DNA of 64,000 bases from JAOUEA01 sp963719165 (lineage in GTDB: Bacteria > Actinomycetota > UBA4738 > HRBIN12), in contig CAVRAV010000001.1 of the NCBI GenBank assembly GCA_963719165.1, positions 62,001 to 126,000 of the forward strand, given 5' to 3'. Each line of letters starts with the position of its first letter. Position 1 is the first letter of the stretch. The notes beneath the pieces are model-generated. The model searched no databases, was not told where the DNA came from, and saw nothing but the letters and a program-made list of their open reading frames with translations. Shown here in pieces: positions 8,604 to 17,197 of the stretch. The translations under genes and the position numbers were made by a program.

Positions 8604-8926
8604 CGCTTCCCCCGTTCATGCCTGGCGCCCGATCCCACCAGTTCATTTAGGCTGGGGCATCGTCTCATACTCGCTTTGGCGACTCAGCCGGGTTGATGGC
8701 GTCGACACGCCGCACCCGGCCTTGCCGTCGGCGGTGGCGTACGTCCTGACCACCAGCCGACACGAACGGCGTCGAGCACCTGCACCAACACGGCGATCCG
8801 ACGGGCGTCAGACGAACGGCTCTTGGCGTTGGACTTCCACTGGAGCAAGATGAACCGTCTGACCGAACGTGAGGGCCAAAGCGCGACGATCCGGCGAGGT
8901 GGCATCTGGTCACGAAGGTTCCCGAG
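8604..8926. other. 323-base intergenic region
   Basis: The region lies between the divergent LapA-like gene and the first hydrolase-cyclase gene. I see no convincing coding frame, tRNA or strong hairpin. Promoters for both neighbours must lie here, but I cannot place them with confidence. Confidence 0.5.
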
Positions 8927-10258
8927 GTGCGGTACGCGCGCAACGGCCGCGTGGCTTTGGCGTACCAGGTCGTGGGCTCCGGACAGCTGGATCTGTTGTT
9001 CGTTCCGGGATTCGTTTCGAACGTTGAGCTCAATTGGGAGCTTCCGGCGTTCGCCCGGTTCCTCGAGCGGCTGACGTCATTCGCTCGACTGATCGTGATC
9101 GATCGGCGCGGGACGGGGCTTTCCGATCCCTTCGCTCCCGACGACCTCCCCTCGCACGAGACGATGGTCGACGATCTCCGGGCGGTGGTCGACGCCGCCG
9201 GGGCGCCACGGGTGGCGATCTTCGGCTTCCACGAGGGCGGCTTGCTGGGTGCGTTGTTCGCCGCAACTCATCCCGATCGCACCAGTGCACTCGTCACGTT
9301 CGCGACCGCGCCGTCGGGAATGAAGACCGACGTCTACCCATGGCAGTGGTCCGAGGGGGAATGGGAGCCATACCTCGAGGACATGGCCGAACGATGGGGC
9401 ACCGAGGCGTACAGCGATCAGGTCCTGCGGTTCGGCGCGCCGTCCGCGTCGCGTGACGAGGGGGTGCGCCGATGGTGGGCGCGGTACTGCCGGATGGCCG
9501 CGAGCCCGACCTCGGCGGCTACCATCGAGCGCATCTACAGCCGGACGGACATTTGCGAGATCCTTCCGGCGATCCACGTTCCGACGCTCGTGATGCACCC
9601 CACGGCCGATCGACACGAGGACGTCGAGGGTGCCCGCTATATCGCCGACCATGTGCCCGGTGCCCGGCTCGTCGAGATCCCCGGAGCAGACGCCTACCCC
9701 TGGAGCGACAACGCCGACGTCGTCCTGGCTGAGGTCGAGGAGTTCCTCACCGGCGTACGACCCGTCGCCGATCCCGATCGCGTCCTGACCACCCTGCTAT
9801 TCACCGACATCGTGGGATCGACCGAGCGGGTCGTGACGATGGGCGACCGCGCCTGGCGAGAGCTGTTGGGACGCCACCAGGCGGAAGTCCGCAGGTTGCT
9901 CGCGGACAATCGTGGGCACGAGGTTGACACAGCCGGCGACGGGTTCTTCGCGACCTTCGCCGGTCCAGCCCGCGCCGTTCGGTGCGCCGCCATGATCGCG
10001 GCGTCGGCCAGGGAGATCGGGTTGGAGGTTCGGGCGGGCGTGCATACCGGCGAGGTCGAACGATCAGATGAGGAGGTCCGCGGGATCGCCGTCCACGTGG
10101 GAGCGCGGGTCGTCGCCGCAGCGAGTCCATCGGAGGTGTTGGTCACGACGACCGTTAGGGCGCTCACCGCCGGTTCAGGGTTAGCGTTCGAGGACGCCGG
10201 CGAGCACAACCTGAAAGGTGTCCCCGAACGCTGGCATCTCTATCGGCTCGTCGAGTAG
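8927..10258 (+). CDS. alpha/beta-hydrolase-like domain fused to class III nucleotide cyclase
   Basis: A 443-residue fusion. Residues 1 to about 280 have the alpha/beta-hydrolase fold (LLFVPGFVSN, DRRGTGLSDP), but the nucleophile elbow reads GFHEGG: the expected Ser is His102, so esterase activity is unlikely. Residues about 285-443 are a class III cyclase (FTDIVGST and AGDGFFATF give the two metal Asp; VHVGARV gives the Arg). The base-recognising Lys seen in many relatives (EIKTTGDG) is Asp here (EVDTAGDG), so base preference is uncertain. The architecture is known in actinobacteria; I infer a ligand-sensing, non-catalytic hydrolase domain. GTG 8927 is the called start; no strong ribosome binding site is visible. 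Confidence 0.88.
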   Translation: MRYARNGRVALAYQVVGSGQLDLLFVPGFVSNVELNWELPAFARFLERLTSFARLIVIDRRGTGLSDPFAPDDLPSHETMVDDLRAVVDAAGAPRVAIFGFHEGGLLGALFAATHPDRTSALVTFATAPSGMKTDVYPWQWSEGEWEPYLEDMAERWGTEAYSDQVLRFGAPSASRDEGVRRWWARYCRMAASPTSAATIERIYSRTDICEILPAIHVPTLVMHPTADRHEDVEGARYIADHVPGARLVEIPGADAYPWSDNADVVLAEVEEFLTGVRPVADPDRVLTTLLFTDIVGSTERVVTMGDRAWRELLGRHQAEVRRLLADNRGHEVDTAGDGFFATFAGPARAVRCAAMIAASAREIGLEVRAGVHTGEVERSDEEVRGIAVHVGARVVAAASPSEVLVTTTVRALTAGSGLAFEDAGEHNLKGVPERWHLYRLVE

Positions 10259-10512
10259 GCGGAAGTTGGTCGGTCCCTGCTGCGCCAGCGTCATGCAGTC
10301 CGAACGCGAAGGTCACCTTCGAGTCCGACCGCCGGTACGACGACTTCTGTTGCCACGATCTCTTCCTCATCCCCGCGTCCGCGCTTCGCCGAGGGCTTGG
10401 TCGCCGTGCGCCTAGGTTCGGTCGCGGCGACCGCGCGTCACACGGTGGTGGCATCGAACGCCGCGAAGCACTCGGTCGGGAATCTCCTCCGAGGTGATGT
10501 AAGTGAGGCGCA

Positions 10513-11589
10513 CTAGCCGAACGTGAAGGCGAACGCCTGCGCGCCCCGGTCGAGGAATTCGATCTCGAAACGACGGTCGCGGATCGGGACCTCCTGCCGG
10601 ATCACCTGATACATCCGCGGGTACGTGAGGACACCGGACCCGTCGGCGCCGACGTCACTGCCGTGTGCGGGTCCGGGCGGCTGCCCATCGAGGGTCACGC
10701 GGAACGGCACAGGCGCCCCTCGCGTCTGCGGACCCATCACCAGGTGGACATCGCGGGCATGGACAGCGAACGCGATGCGTCCACCTGCTTCGTTCGACGC
10801 GACGGCCTCCGCGCTTGCGATCCAATCGCCCGAGAGGCTCCAGTGGTTCCTCCGCAACGTTGGAGGCGCCTCGTAGATGCGGGACCCATCCGGCGTCAGG
10901 CCGCCTGGCGACGCGAAGTCCATCGTCCGCAGGAACCCGAGGTACGTCTCCGGAGACTCCAAGCTGTTCCAGTCGGCGGGCGCCTCGGGCCCGCGCGCGT
11001 CCACGGAGACGCACCCTTGCCCGTCACCGTCTAGCCCGGCGTCGGCCAGGAGGTGTTGGATCATGCGCTCCGATCGCTCGTAGTCGCCTTCACCGAACCG
11101 GTGGTGCCGGATCAGTCCTGCGGCATCGATGAAGTACAGCGCTGGCCAGTAGTGGTTCGCGAACGCCTCCCAGATCCCGTAGTCGTTGTCGATGGCGATC
11201 GGATATTCGACGCGTGTCTCGCGCAGCGCCTGCTGAACGTTCTCCAGGTCGTGCTCGAACGAGAACTCGGGCGTATGCACACCGATCGTGACGAGCCCGT
11301 GATCCCGGTACGTCTCCGCCCAGGCACGGACGTACGGGAGCGATCGGAGCCAGTTGATGCACGTGTAGGTGCAGAAGTCGACCACGACGACCTTCCCGCG
11401 CAAGCTTTCGGCCGTCAACGGCGGCGAGTTGAGCCAGTCGTTCGCCCCGACGAGAGGTGGGAAGTACCCCTCGGCCGGTGACGAGACCCCGTGTCCGATC
11501 GTTTGTGCCACCTCTCCCTCGCTCTTCTCGGCCCGGGGCGGAGAGCCACCTTGATCGCCACCTCGAGGAGCACGACTCCGCGTACCCAT
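10513..11589 (-). CDS. redoxin/thioredoxin-like protein (DipZ C-terminal type)
   Basis: A 358-residue soluble protein. The N-terminal thioredoxin fold (about 55-200) contains VVVVDFCTYTCINWLRSLPYV (split here as CTYTC at 73-77 and INWLRSLPYV), then the helix LENVQQALRETRVEYPIAID and PALYFID. The C-terminal half (about 205-358) is the beta-rich domain found after the redoxin domain in DipZ-like proteins (LRRNHWSLSGDW, FRVTLDGQPPGPAHGSDV). Family members I know have Trp at the first Cys position (WTYTC), so CTYTC offers an unusual CxxxC pair. No signal peptide is seen. Gaps of 254 and 86 bases separate it from its neighbours. Confidence 0.8.
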   Translation of the reverse strand: MGTRSRAPRGGDQGGSPPRAEKSEGEVAQTIGHGVSSPAEGYFPPLVGANDWLNSPPLTAESLRGKVVVVDFCTYTCINWLRSLPYVRAWAETYRDHGLVTIGVHTPEFSFEHDLENVQQALRETRVEYPIAIDNDYGIWEAFANHYWPALYFIDAAGLIRHHRFGEGDYERSERMIQHLLADAGLDGDGQGCVSVDARGPEAPADWNSLESPETYLGFLRTMDFASPGGLTPDGSRIYEAPPTLRRNHWSLSGDWIASAEAVASNEAGGRIAFAVHARDVHLVMGPQTRGAPVPFRVTLDGQPPGPAHGSDVGADGSGVLTYPRMYQVIRQEVPIRDRRFEIEFLDRGAQAFAFTFG

Positions 11590-11675
11590 CCGCCAGCCTC
11601 AGCGACCGCTACGTCTCGTGCATCCTCACCACCTGCTCACCACATCTCATGATCAAGCGTGGGTGAGCGCATCTG

Positions 11676-12149
11676 TCACCCGACCAGGTAGGTCTCGTAG
11701 ATCACTCTCCCCTTCTGACGGCCGCCGACGCTGATGAAGACGCCGTCGTTCAGCCAGCGAAGAGCGGGCGCAGCGGTCTCTATCTGTGTCGATGCGCGGA
11801 ACGTGTATTCGCTTGGGTCGACCTCTTCGTCGCGCGCGAGACGCGCGAGGACATCGGGGGTACCTGAACGCACGCTTCGTGATCGGACGTAGAGCAGATC
11901 ACCGCCATCGGTCTGGAGCGTGTAGCGGATGTCACCACGCGCGGTCCCGTCTGGCAGAACGATCTGCCAGTCGGCGCTCGAGCCTGGCAGCAGTGTGCCG
12001 TTGATGTCCCGGCCAGTGAACGTGCCGCCGGTGTGCGCCACGATCCGCCGATGGCCTGCGTCCACCTCACCGAGATCCAGCGGCGCGGCGATCTCTATCT
12101 CGAGCCGGTAGACCTGCATGAGTCGAGGTTCGGGGAGCCGGAGCATCAT
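11676..12149 (-). CDS. DUF3237-family protein
   Basis: A 157-residue single-domain protein. The pattern LEIEIAAPLDLGEV, GHRRIVAHTGGTFTGRDINGTLLPGSSADWQ and YTFRASTQIETAAP-LRWLNDGVFI is the DUF3237 barrel (first and last stretches shortened in quotation). The biochemical role is unknown; family members often sit with alpha/beta hydrolases and dehydrogenases. Its ATG overlaps the stop of the upstream hydrolase gene, so it is the last gene of a four-gene minus-strand operon. Confidence 0.85.
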   Translation of the reverse strand: MMLRLPEPRLMQVYRLEIEIAAPLDLGEVDAGHRRIVAHTGGTFTGRDINGTLLPGSSADWQIVLPDGTARGDIRYTLQTDGGDLLYVRSRSVRSGTPDVLARLARDEEVDPSEYTFRASTQIETAAPALRWLNDGVFISVGGRQKGRVIYETYLVG

Positions 12150-13090
12150 CGATCGATGCGATGGGTATCGACGTCGATCACGGCATCGGTGAACGCCGGC
12201 GGTGATTCCTGAGGCAGGTTGTGCCCGATACCGCCTGAGATCGTCCGGTGCTCGTACCAGCCCGTGAACTTCGGCGCGTACAAGCTGGGGTCGGGATGTG
12301 GCGCACCGTTGGCATCGCCCTCGAGCGTGATCGTCGGCACGGTGATGACCGGACCTTCCGCGAGCTGCTGTTCAAGCTCGTCGTATTCCGGCTCGCCGGA
12401 CGCCAGGCCGAGCCGCCAGCGGTAGTTATGGATCACGATCTCGTCGTGATCCGGGTTGTCGAAGGATGCCGCGCTGCGCGCGAACGTCGCGTCGTCGAAG
12501 TGCCACTGGGGGGAGGCGAGCTCCCAGATCATTCGGTTGAACTCGTTCCGATGCTCGGCGTAGCCGAGGCGGCCGCGCTCCGTCGCGAAGTAGAACTGGT
12601 ACCACCATGCCAGCTCGGCTCGCGGCGGCAATGGGTTGCGGTTGGCCTCCTGGCTCCCGATCAGGTAGCCGCTCACCGACACCATGCCTGTGCACCGTTC
12701 GGGCCAGAGCGCCGCCACGATGTTGGCGGTCCGTGCTCCCCAGTCGAAACCGGCGACGATCGCTCGATCGATCCCCAGCGCGTCCATCAACGCGACGGCA
12801 TCCGATGCGAGGGCCGCTTGCTGCGCATTCCGGACCGCGTCGTCGGCGAGGAACCGGGTCGTCCCGTACCCGCGGAGGTGGGGAACGATCACTCGGTATC
12901 CGGCCGAGGCCAACAGGGGTGTCACCTCGGCGAACGCATTGATGTCGTAGGGCCACCCGTGCATCAGGACGACCGCGGGGCCGTCGGGAGGACCGGCCTC
13001 CGCGTAGCCGACGCTCAGGACACCCGCGTCGATCTGCTTCAACGCGCCGAGCGTGGTTTCCGCTCGCTTCGTCGTGCTGTTCGTGATCAT
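12146..13090 (-). CDS. alpha/beta hydrolase, epoxide hydrolase/haloalkane dehalogenase type
   Basis: A 314-residue enzyme. The oxyanion motif VVLMHGWPYD (HGWP) and the nucleophile elbow GFDWGAR place it with epoxide hydrolases and dehalogenases that use Asp rather than Ser. The closing SGGIGHNLPQE supplies the catalytic His. It is predicted to open an epoxide or remove a halide through an alkyl-enzyme intermediate; the substrate is unknown. It lies third of four co-directional genes, 6 bases from the alpha/beta hydrolase before it and overlapping the DUF3237 gene after it. Confidence 0.85.
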   Translation of the reverse strand: MITNSTTKRAETTLGALKQIDAGVLSVGYAEAGPPDGPAVVLMHGWPYDINAFAEVTPLLASAGYRVIVPHLRGYGTTRFLADDAVRNAQQAALASDAVALMDALGIDRAIVAGFDWGARTANIVAALWPERCTGMVSVSGYLIGSQEANRNPLPPRAELAWWYQFYFATERGRLGYAEHRNEFNRMIWELASPQWHFDDATFARSAASFDNPDHDEIVIHNYRWRLGLASGEPEYDELEQQLAEGPVITVPTITLEGDANGAPHPDPSLYAPKFTGWYEHRTISGGIGHNLPQESPPAFTDAVIDVDTHRIDR

Positions 13091-13096
13091 CGCCTT

Positions 13097-13825
13097 CTAC
13101 CTCCTCGACGCAGCCACGGCGTGCGCGGCCTTCAGGATGTGGTCGGTTACGGCCTGCGGCTGCGAGACCATGACCACGTGTGAGCTCTCGACCTCGACGA
13201 TGTCGGCGCCCGCACGCCGCGCCATCGAGCGAACGATGTCGGCGCCCGCGGCTTTGTCGTCCGTCGCCACCACCGCCCAGGACGGCAACGTCTTCCACGC
13301 CGGAGGGCCGCACACGTCGCTGAACGCTGCCGCGGCAGCGGGACGTTGGGTGGCGGCCATCACGGCGGCTCGCTCCGTCGGCAGGTCGGCAGCGAACGCC
13401 TCCCGGAACTTCGCGGGATCGACCAGGAACTCGGGCGCCGTCTCCCCGTCTACCCCGGTCGGGTAGTCGCGTTGGACCAGGGCCGCGTTCAGCACGCTCT
13501 CCTTCGAGTCGGCGGCGAGGTCTCCCAGTCGTTCATCAAGATCCGGCGCGAAGGCCGCGACGAAGACCAACCCGACGGCGTTCGAGGCGTTCGCGGCGGC
13601 GATGGTGATGACCGCGCCTCCATACGAATGTCCTACCAGCAGCACGGGACCGTCGATCTGGTCGATCACGCTCCTGAGGTAGGCGGAGTCCACGCCGACG
13701 CCACGGAGCGGGATGGCGGGAGCCACGACCGTGTACCCCCGCTGCTGAAGCAGCTCGATCACGCTGTTCCAGCTGGACCCGTCCGCGAACGCACCGTGTG
13801 CGATGACGATCGTCGGGCGCGTCAT
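13097..13825 (-). CDS. alpha/beta hydrolase (AB_hydrolase_6, esterase-like)
   Basis: A 242-residue serine hydrolase. TIVIAHGAFADGSSWN opens the fold, GHSYGGAV is a canonical nucleophile elbow (Ser about residue 82), and SSHVVMVSQPQAV supplies the His. This subfamily is widespread in soil bacteria with mostly unknown substrates. The start ATG 13825 overlaps the stop of the epoxide hydrolase gene (ATGA). Longer upstream reading is antisense-like noise from the same gene. Confidence 0.87.
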   Translation of the reverse strand: MTRPTIVIAHGAFADGSSWNSVIELLQQRGYTVVAPAIPLRGVGVDSAYLRSVIDQIDGPVLLVGHSYGGAVITIAAANASNAVGLVFVAAFAPDLDERLGDLAADSKESVLNAALVQRDYPTGVDGETAPEFLVDPAKFREAFAADLPTERAAVMAATQRPAAAAAFSDVCGPPAWKTLPSWAVVATDDKAAGADIVRSMARRAGADIVEVESSHVVMVSQPQAVTDHILKAAHAVAASRR

Positions 13826-15039
13826 CGGAGGCCCCTGAACGTCGCGCGGAGCTCCTCGGAGAAGAGCGCCGGCTGCTCCCACGCGGCGAAGTGGCCACCC
13901 GTCGGGAGCCGGCGGTAATGGACGAGGTTCGGATACGCCTGCTCTGCCCAGCGCCGTGGAGCGGCGTAGATCTCGTCGGGGAAGGCGCTGACGCCGGCCG
14001 GCAGCGTGACCCCTTTCGGAGCGAAGAACGGGAGCTTGCTCTCCCAGTACAGGCGCGCTGATGAGACGGCCGTCTTCGTGAGCCAGTAGAGCGTGACGTT
14101 GTCCAGGATGTCGTCCTTCGTCAGCCCCTCGGATCCATCGTCGAAGACGCGCGCGATCAGCGACAGGCTGCGCGCGTCGTGATCGAGCATCCACGCGGCC
14201 AGGCCCACGGGCGAATCCTCGAGCGCGTACAGCGTCTGTGGACGGCCTCCCATCTCCTGGGCATACGCGAGGCCGTGCGCGTAGAAATCGGCGAGCTGAT
14301 CCCACGCGTATCGCTCGTCATCCGCCAGGTCCTCAGGCGGCGGGTCGCCTGCGTCGAGCGCGGCCTGGATGTGGTCGGGGACCGTCGCCGCCATGTTCGT
14401 GTGGATGCCGAGCAACTCCGGCGGCTTCAGCAGCGCCATCTGTTCCGTAACGGCGTTGCCCCAGTCGCCGCCTTGCGCCACGTACCGCGTGTAGCCGAGG
14501 CGCTGCATCAACTCGGCCCACGCGCGCGCGATGCGGATCGGATCCCAGCCCGCCTCGGTCGGCGTGCCGGAGAAGCCGTGACCCGGCAGCGACGGGATCA
14601 CGACGTCGAACGCGTCGTCCACCCTCGCGCCGTGCGCCGTCGGGTCCGTGAGCGGGCCGATGATCTTGAGTTGTTCGATGATCGAGCCCGGCCAGCCGTG
14701 CGTGACGATCACCGGCATGGCGCCCTCGTGCTGCGAGCGGACGTGGATGAAGTGGATGTCCACCCCGTCGATCTCGGTGATGAAGTGCGGCAGCGCCTGC
14801 AGTCGCGCTTCCATGCTGCGCCAGTCGTAGTCCGTTGCCCAGTAGCGGGCGAGCGTCTCCATCGTCGCGAGCTGCACGCCCTGGGTCCGGTCGTCCACGA
14901 CTTCGCGCGTCGGCCATCGCGTCGCCTGAACGCGCCTCCGAAGCTCGAGCAGCTCTTCCTCGGGGACGTCGACCGTGAACGGTCGGATCGCGTTGTCCGA
15001 GACATCGGTGACGTCGTTCCGGGTCATCTGCCGGCTCAT
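13822..15039 (-). CDS. epoxide hydrolase (EHN-domain, microsomal type)
   Basis: A 405-residue enzyme with an N-terminal EHN domain (FTVDVPEEELLELRRRVQA, about 20-110) and an alpha/beta-hydrolase domain. HGWPGS forms the oxyanion hole, QGGDWGN holds the nucleophilic Asp, and PTGGHFAAWEQP supplies the His. Such enzymes hydrate epoxides to diols. The start ATG 15039 is preceded by AAGGAGG at good distance, which decides it over the upstream open frame. First gene of the operon with two more alpha/beta hydrolases and DUF3237. Confidence 0.9.
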   Translation of the reverse strand: MSRQMTRNDVTDVSDNAIRPFTVDVPEEELLELRRRVQATRWPTREVVDDRTQGVQLATMETLARYWATDYDWRSMEARLQALPHFITEIDGVDIHFIHVRSQHEGAMPVIVTHGWPGSIIEQLKIIGPLTDPTAHGARVDDAFDVVIPSLPGHGFSGTPTEAGWDPIRIARAWAELMQRLGYTRYVAQGGDWGNAVTEQMALLKPPELLGIHTNMAATVPDHIQAALDAGDPPPEDLADDERYAWDQLADFYAHGLAYAQEMGGRPQTLYALEDSPVGLAAWMLDHDARSLSLIARVFDDGSEGLTKDDILDNVTLYWLTKTAVSSARLYWESKLPFFAPKGVTLPAGVSAFPDEIYAAPRRWAEQAYPNLVHYRRLPTGGHFAAWEQPALFSEELRATFRGLR

Positions 15040-15061
15040 CGGGAGCCTCCTTCCTCGGCTG

Positions 15062-15080
15062 GTGTGGGATCGATCCACAC
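15062..15080. promoter_or_regulatory. near-palindrome in divergent promoter region
   Basis: Arms GTGTGG and CCACAC flank GATCGAT-like centre sequence just upstream of the epoxide hydrolase gene. It could be an operator for the hydrolase operon. The direct repeat CGAACCCAAG follows at 15086 and 15111, 25 bases apart. No dedicated regulator is adjacent. Confidence 0.35.
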
Positions 15081-15143
15081 GCTCACGAACCCAAGTAAGC
15101 CGCTGCCGCGCGAACCCAAGCGCGATCCCCCCAGATATGAGAT

Positions 15144-15173
15144 CGGTGCGAGAATCCATGCTTCATCGCACCG
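15144..15173. promoter_or_regulatory. inverted repeat upstream of the sigma factor gene
   Basis: Perfect 8-base arms CGGTGCGA and TCGCACCG are separated by 14 bases and lie about 58 bases before the sigma factor ATG. The site could be an operator or a leader hairpin; nothing in the sequence tells which. Confidence 0.35.
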
Positions 15174-15230
15174 TTTGGGGATGGTGATGAACGAGCGGAT
15201 GCGATCCGCGCGGGAGCACGGAGGGCGTCC

Positions 15231-16031
15231 ATGAGCGGCGCCGAAGGGCTCACGCCGCGGCAGGAACGGGATCTGGTCATCGGAGCGGAGGCCGGTGACC
15301 CGGTCGCGTGTCGCGAGCTGACCGGGGCGTTCCTTCCGGCGATCGCTGGCCTCGCTCGTCGCTTCCCCAACGGCATCGGGGTGGAGCGCCAGGAACTCGT
15401 CCAGGAGGGGGTGGCCGGGTTGCTGTTCGCCGCGCGGCGCTACGACACAGCGCTGGGCACGCCGTTCTGGGCATACGCCTCCTTCTGGGTGCGGAAGGCG
15501 ATGCAGGAACTCGTCGCGGAGCTCACCAGGCCCGTGGCCCTCTCCGATCGCGCCGTCCGGGGTCTCGCGCAGATGCGGGCAGCACGTAACGAGTACGTGA
15601 GGACGCATGGGCTCGAGCCCACAGATGAGGAACTCAGCCGCGCAACGGGTTTGACGAGGGCGCAGCTCGAGAGCCTGCAGGCACTGGAGCACACCCCACG
15701 CGGGATCGAAGAGCCCCTGGGCCGTGAGGGCGATTCCGCCGCCACGGTGGGGGACACGATCATCGATCCCGTTGCCGAGGAAGCGTACGAGCAGGTACTG
15801 GACACGATCGAGATCAACGAGGTGCTTGGAGTGGCCGAGCTGCTCGACGAGCGCCAGCGAACGGTGATCCGTGCTCACTACGGACTCGGTCAGCACATGC
15901 AGACGCTGAGCCAGATCGGCGACGCCCTCGGGCTGACGGCCGAGCGTGCTCGGCAGATCGAGGTCGGTGCGCTGAGCGCGATGCGCCAGGCGCTCGCGCG
16001 ACCCGCTTCCACGATGGGAGAGCCGATTTGA
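15231..16031 (+). CDS. sigma-70 family RNA polymerase sigma factor (group 2/3)
   Basis: A 266-residue sigma factor. Region 2 reads ERQELVQEGVAGLLFAARRYD then FWAYASFWVRKAMQE, region 3 is THGLEPTDEELSRATGLT, and region 4 contains LLDERQRTVIRAHYGL and LTAERARQIEVGALSAMRQ with the helix-turn-helix. The RpoD 1.1 region is absent, so it is an alternative sigma factor. The next gene downstream encodes a MEDS-HATPase protein of the anti-sigma kinase type, which suggests, but does not prove, partner control. Confidence 0.9.
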   Translation: MSGAEGLTPRQERDLVIGAEAGDPVACRELTGAFLPAIAGLARRFPNGIGVERQELVQEGVAGLLFAARRYDTALGTPFWAYASFWVRKAMQELVAELTRPVALSDRAVRGLAQMRAARNEYVRTHGLEPTDEELSRATGLTRAQLESLQALEHTPRGIEEPLGREGDSAATVGDTIIDPVAEEAYEQVLDTIEINEVLGVAELLDERQRTVIRAHYGLGQHMQTLSQIGDALGLTAERARQIEVGALSAMRQALARPASTMGEPI

Positions 16032-16112
16032 AACCCGGCCCCGGCGGCTTACTAGCCTTCCTAGTGTTCACGCATGGTTCATCTCATGGGATGCAGGCAG
16101 GGTTGATGACGG

Positions 16113-17027
16113 ATGACGGCTGAGGGCATGGGACTGCGCCACAACGCGTTCGTCTACGGATCGCAGGACGAGTACGTCGAACGGTCGGTGGCGTTCTTGC
16201 GTGAAGGTCTGGAGGCGGGCGACGGGGCGATCGTGGCCAACACGCGACCGGGGCTTGCCGCGATGCGTGAAGCGCTCGGGTCCGACGCCGGCCAGGTGAC
16301 GTTCGTCGACGTCGGCACCGTTTATACGCGGCCGGCGCAGACGTTGGCCGCGTATCACGACGTCTATGCGAACCAACTGCAACGGAGCGCCTCGCTCCGC
16401 GCCGTCGCCGACGTCCAGGTTGGCCCGGATCCCGGCGAGTGGGACATGTGGATGGGGTACGAGGCGATCTTCAACCGCTCGTTCGATCATCTGCCGGCGT
16501 GGGTGTGGTGCACCTACGACGCGAACGGACTCCCCGATCCGATGCTCGAAGCCGTCTGGCGGACCCACCCCGAAGTCCTGGCGCATGACGACTGGAACCC
16601 AAGCCACCGCTACGAGGATCCCGACGACCTGCTTCGTCGGGTCACGCCGGAGCCGGTGCCGCTCGGTGAGCTTCGGTCGATCGGGGCAGGCGACGGACGG
16701 GAGCAGTTCCGCGAGCGGCTCGCCCGCGAGATGGTCGCCGAAGGCGTTCCCGAAGCGAAGGCCCTCGACATGTTGATCGCCGCCACCGAGGTGTTCGGGA
16801 ACGCTGTCGAGCACGGCGGAGGCGTGAGTGACGTCCGTGTCGGGCGCGCGGAGGGGCGGTTCGTCTGCGAGATCGTCGACCGAGGCTCTGGCTTCGATGA
16901 GCCCGGAGCGGGATACCTCGCGCCGCGGAACGGAACCGGTGTCGGCCTATGGGTCGCTCGACGATCGACGTGGCGGATCGACTTCTTCGAGTCGCCGCGA
17001 GGGTTCACCTCCAGGATCTGGCTCTAG
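16113..17027 (+). CDS. MEDS-domain anti-sigma-type HATPase
   Basis: A 304-residue two-domain protein. Residues about 5-165 resemble the MEDS (DcmR sensory) domain (LRHNAFVYGSQDEYVERSV, VVANTRPG-like strand, FVDVGTVY). Residues about 190-304 are an RsbW/SpoIIAB-type HATPase_c_2: N-box EVFGNAVEHG, G1 box DRGSGFDEP, G2 box GTGVGLWVARR. Such proteins bind a sigma factor or phosphorylate an STAS anti-anti-sigma factor. No STAS gene is seen nearby. The gap to the sigma factor gene is 81 bases and co-directional. Confidence 0.87.
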   Translation: MTAEGMGLRHNAFVYGSQDEYVERSVAFLREGLEAGDGAIVANTRPGLAAMREALGSDAGQVTFVDVGTVYTRPAQTLAAYHDVYANQLQRSASLRAVADVQVGPDPGEWDMWMGYEAIFNRSFDHLPAWVWCTYDANGLPDPMLEAVWRTHPEVLAHDDWNPSHRYEDPDDLLRRVTPEPVPLGELRSIGAGDGREQFRERLAREMVAEGVPEAKALDMLIAATEVFGNAVEHGGGVSDVRVGRAEGRFVCEIVDRGSGFDEPGAGYLAPRNGTGVGLWVARRSTWRIDFFESPRGFTSRIWL

Positions 17028-17197
17028 CCCCGTCTCAAGGCGGGAGCTCGCGGAAGCCGGCGGCGGAGAAGTCGCCGTCGAACGCTAGCGCTAGACGGTT
17101 GGCGGCGGGCCACGGCTGCCACGCTCGCGGAGGGCTCGCTCGCGTCGCTTTGGCGTCGTGCCAGTCCGGATGCCCTTGGGGAGGGCGACCGGAGCCG

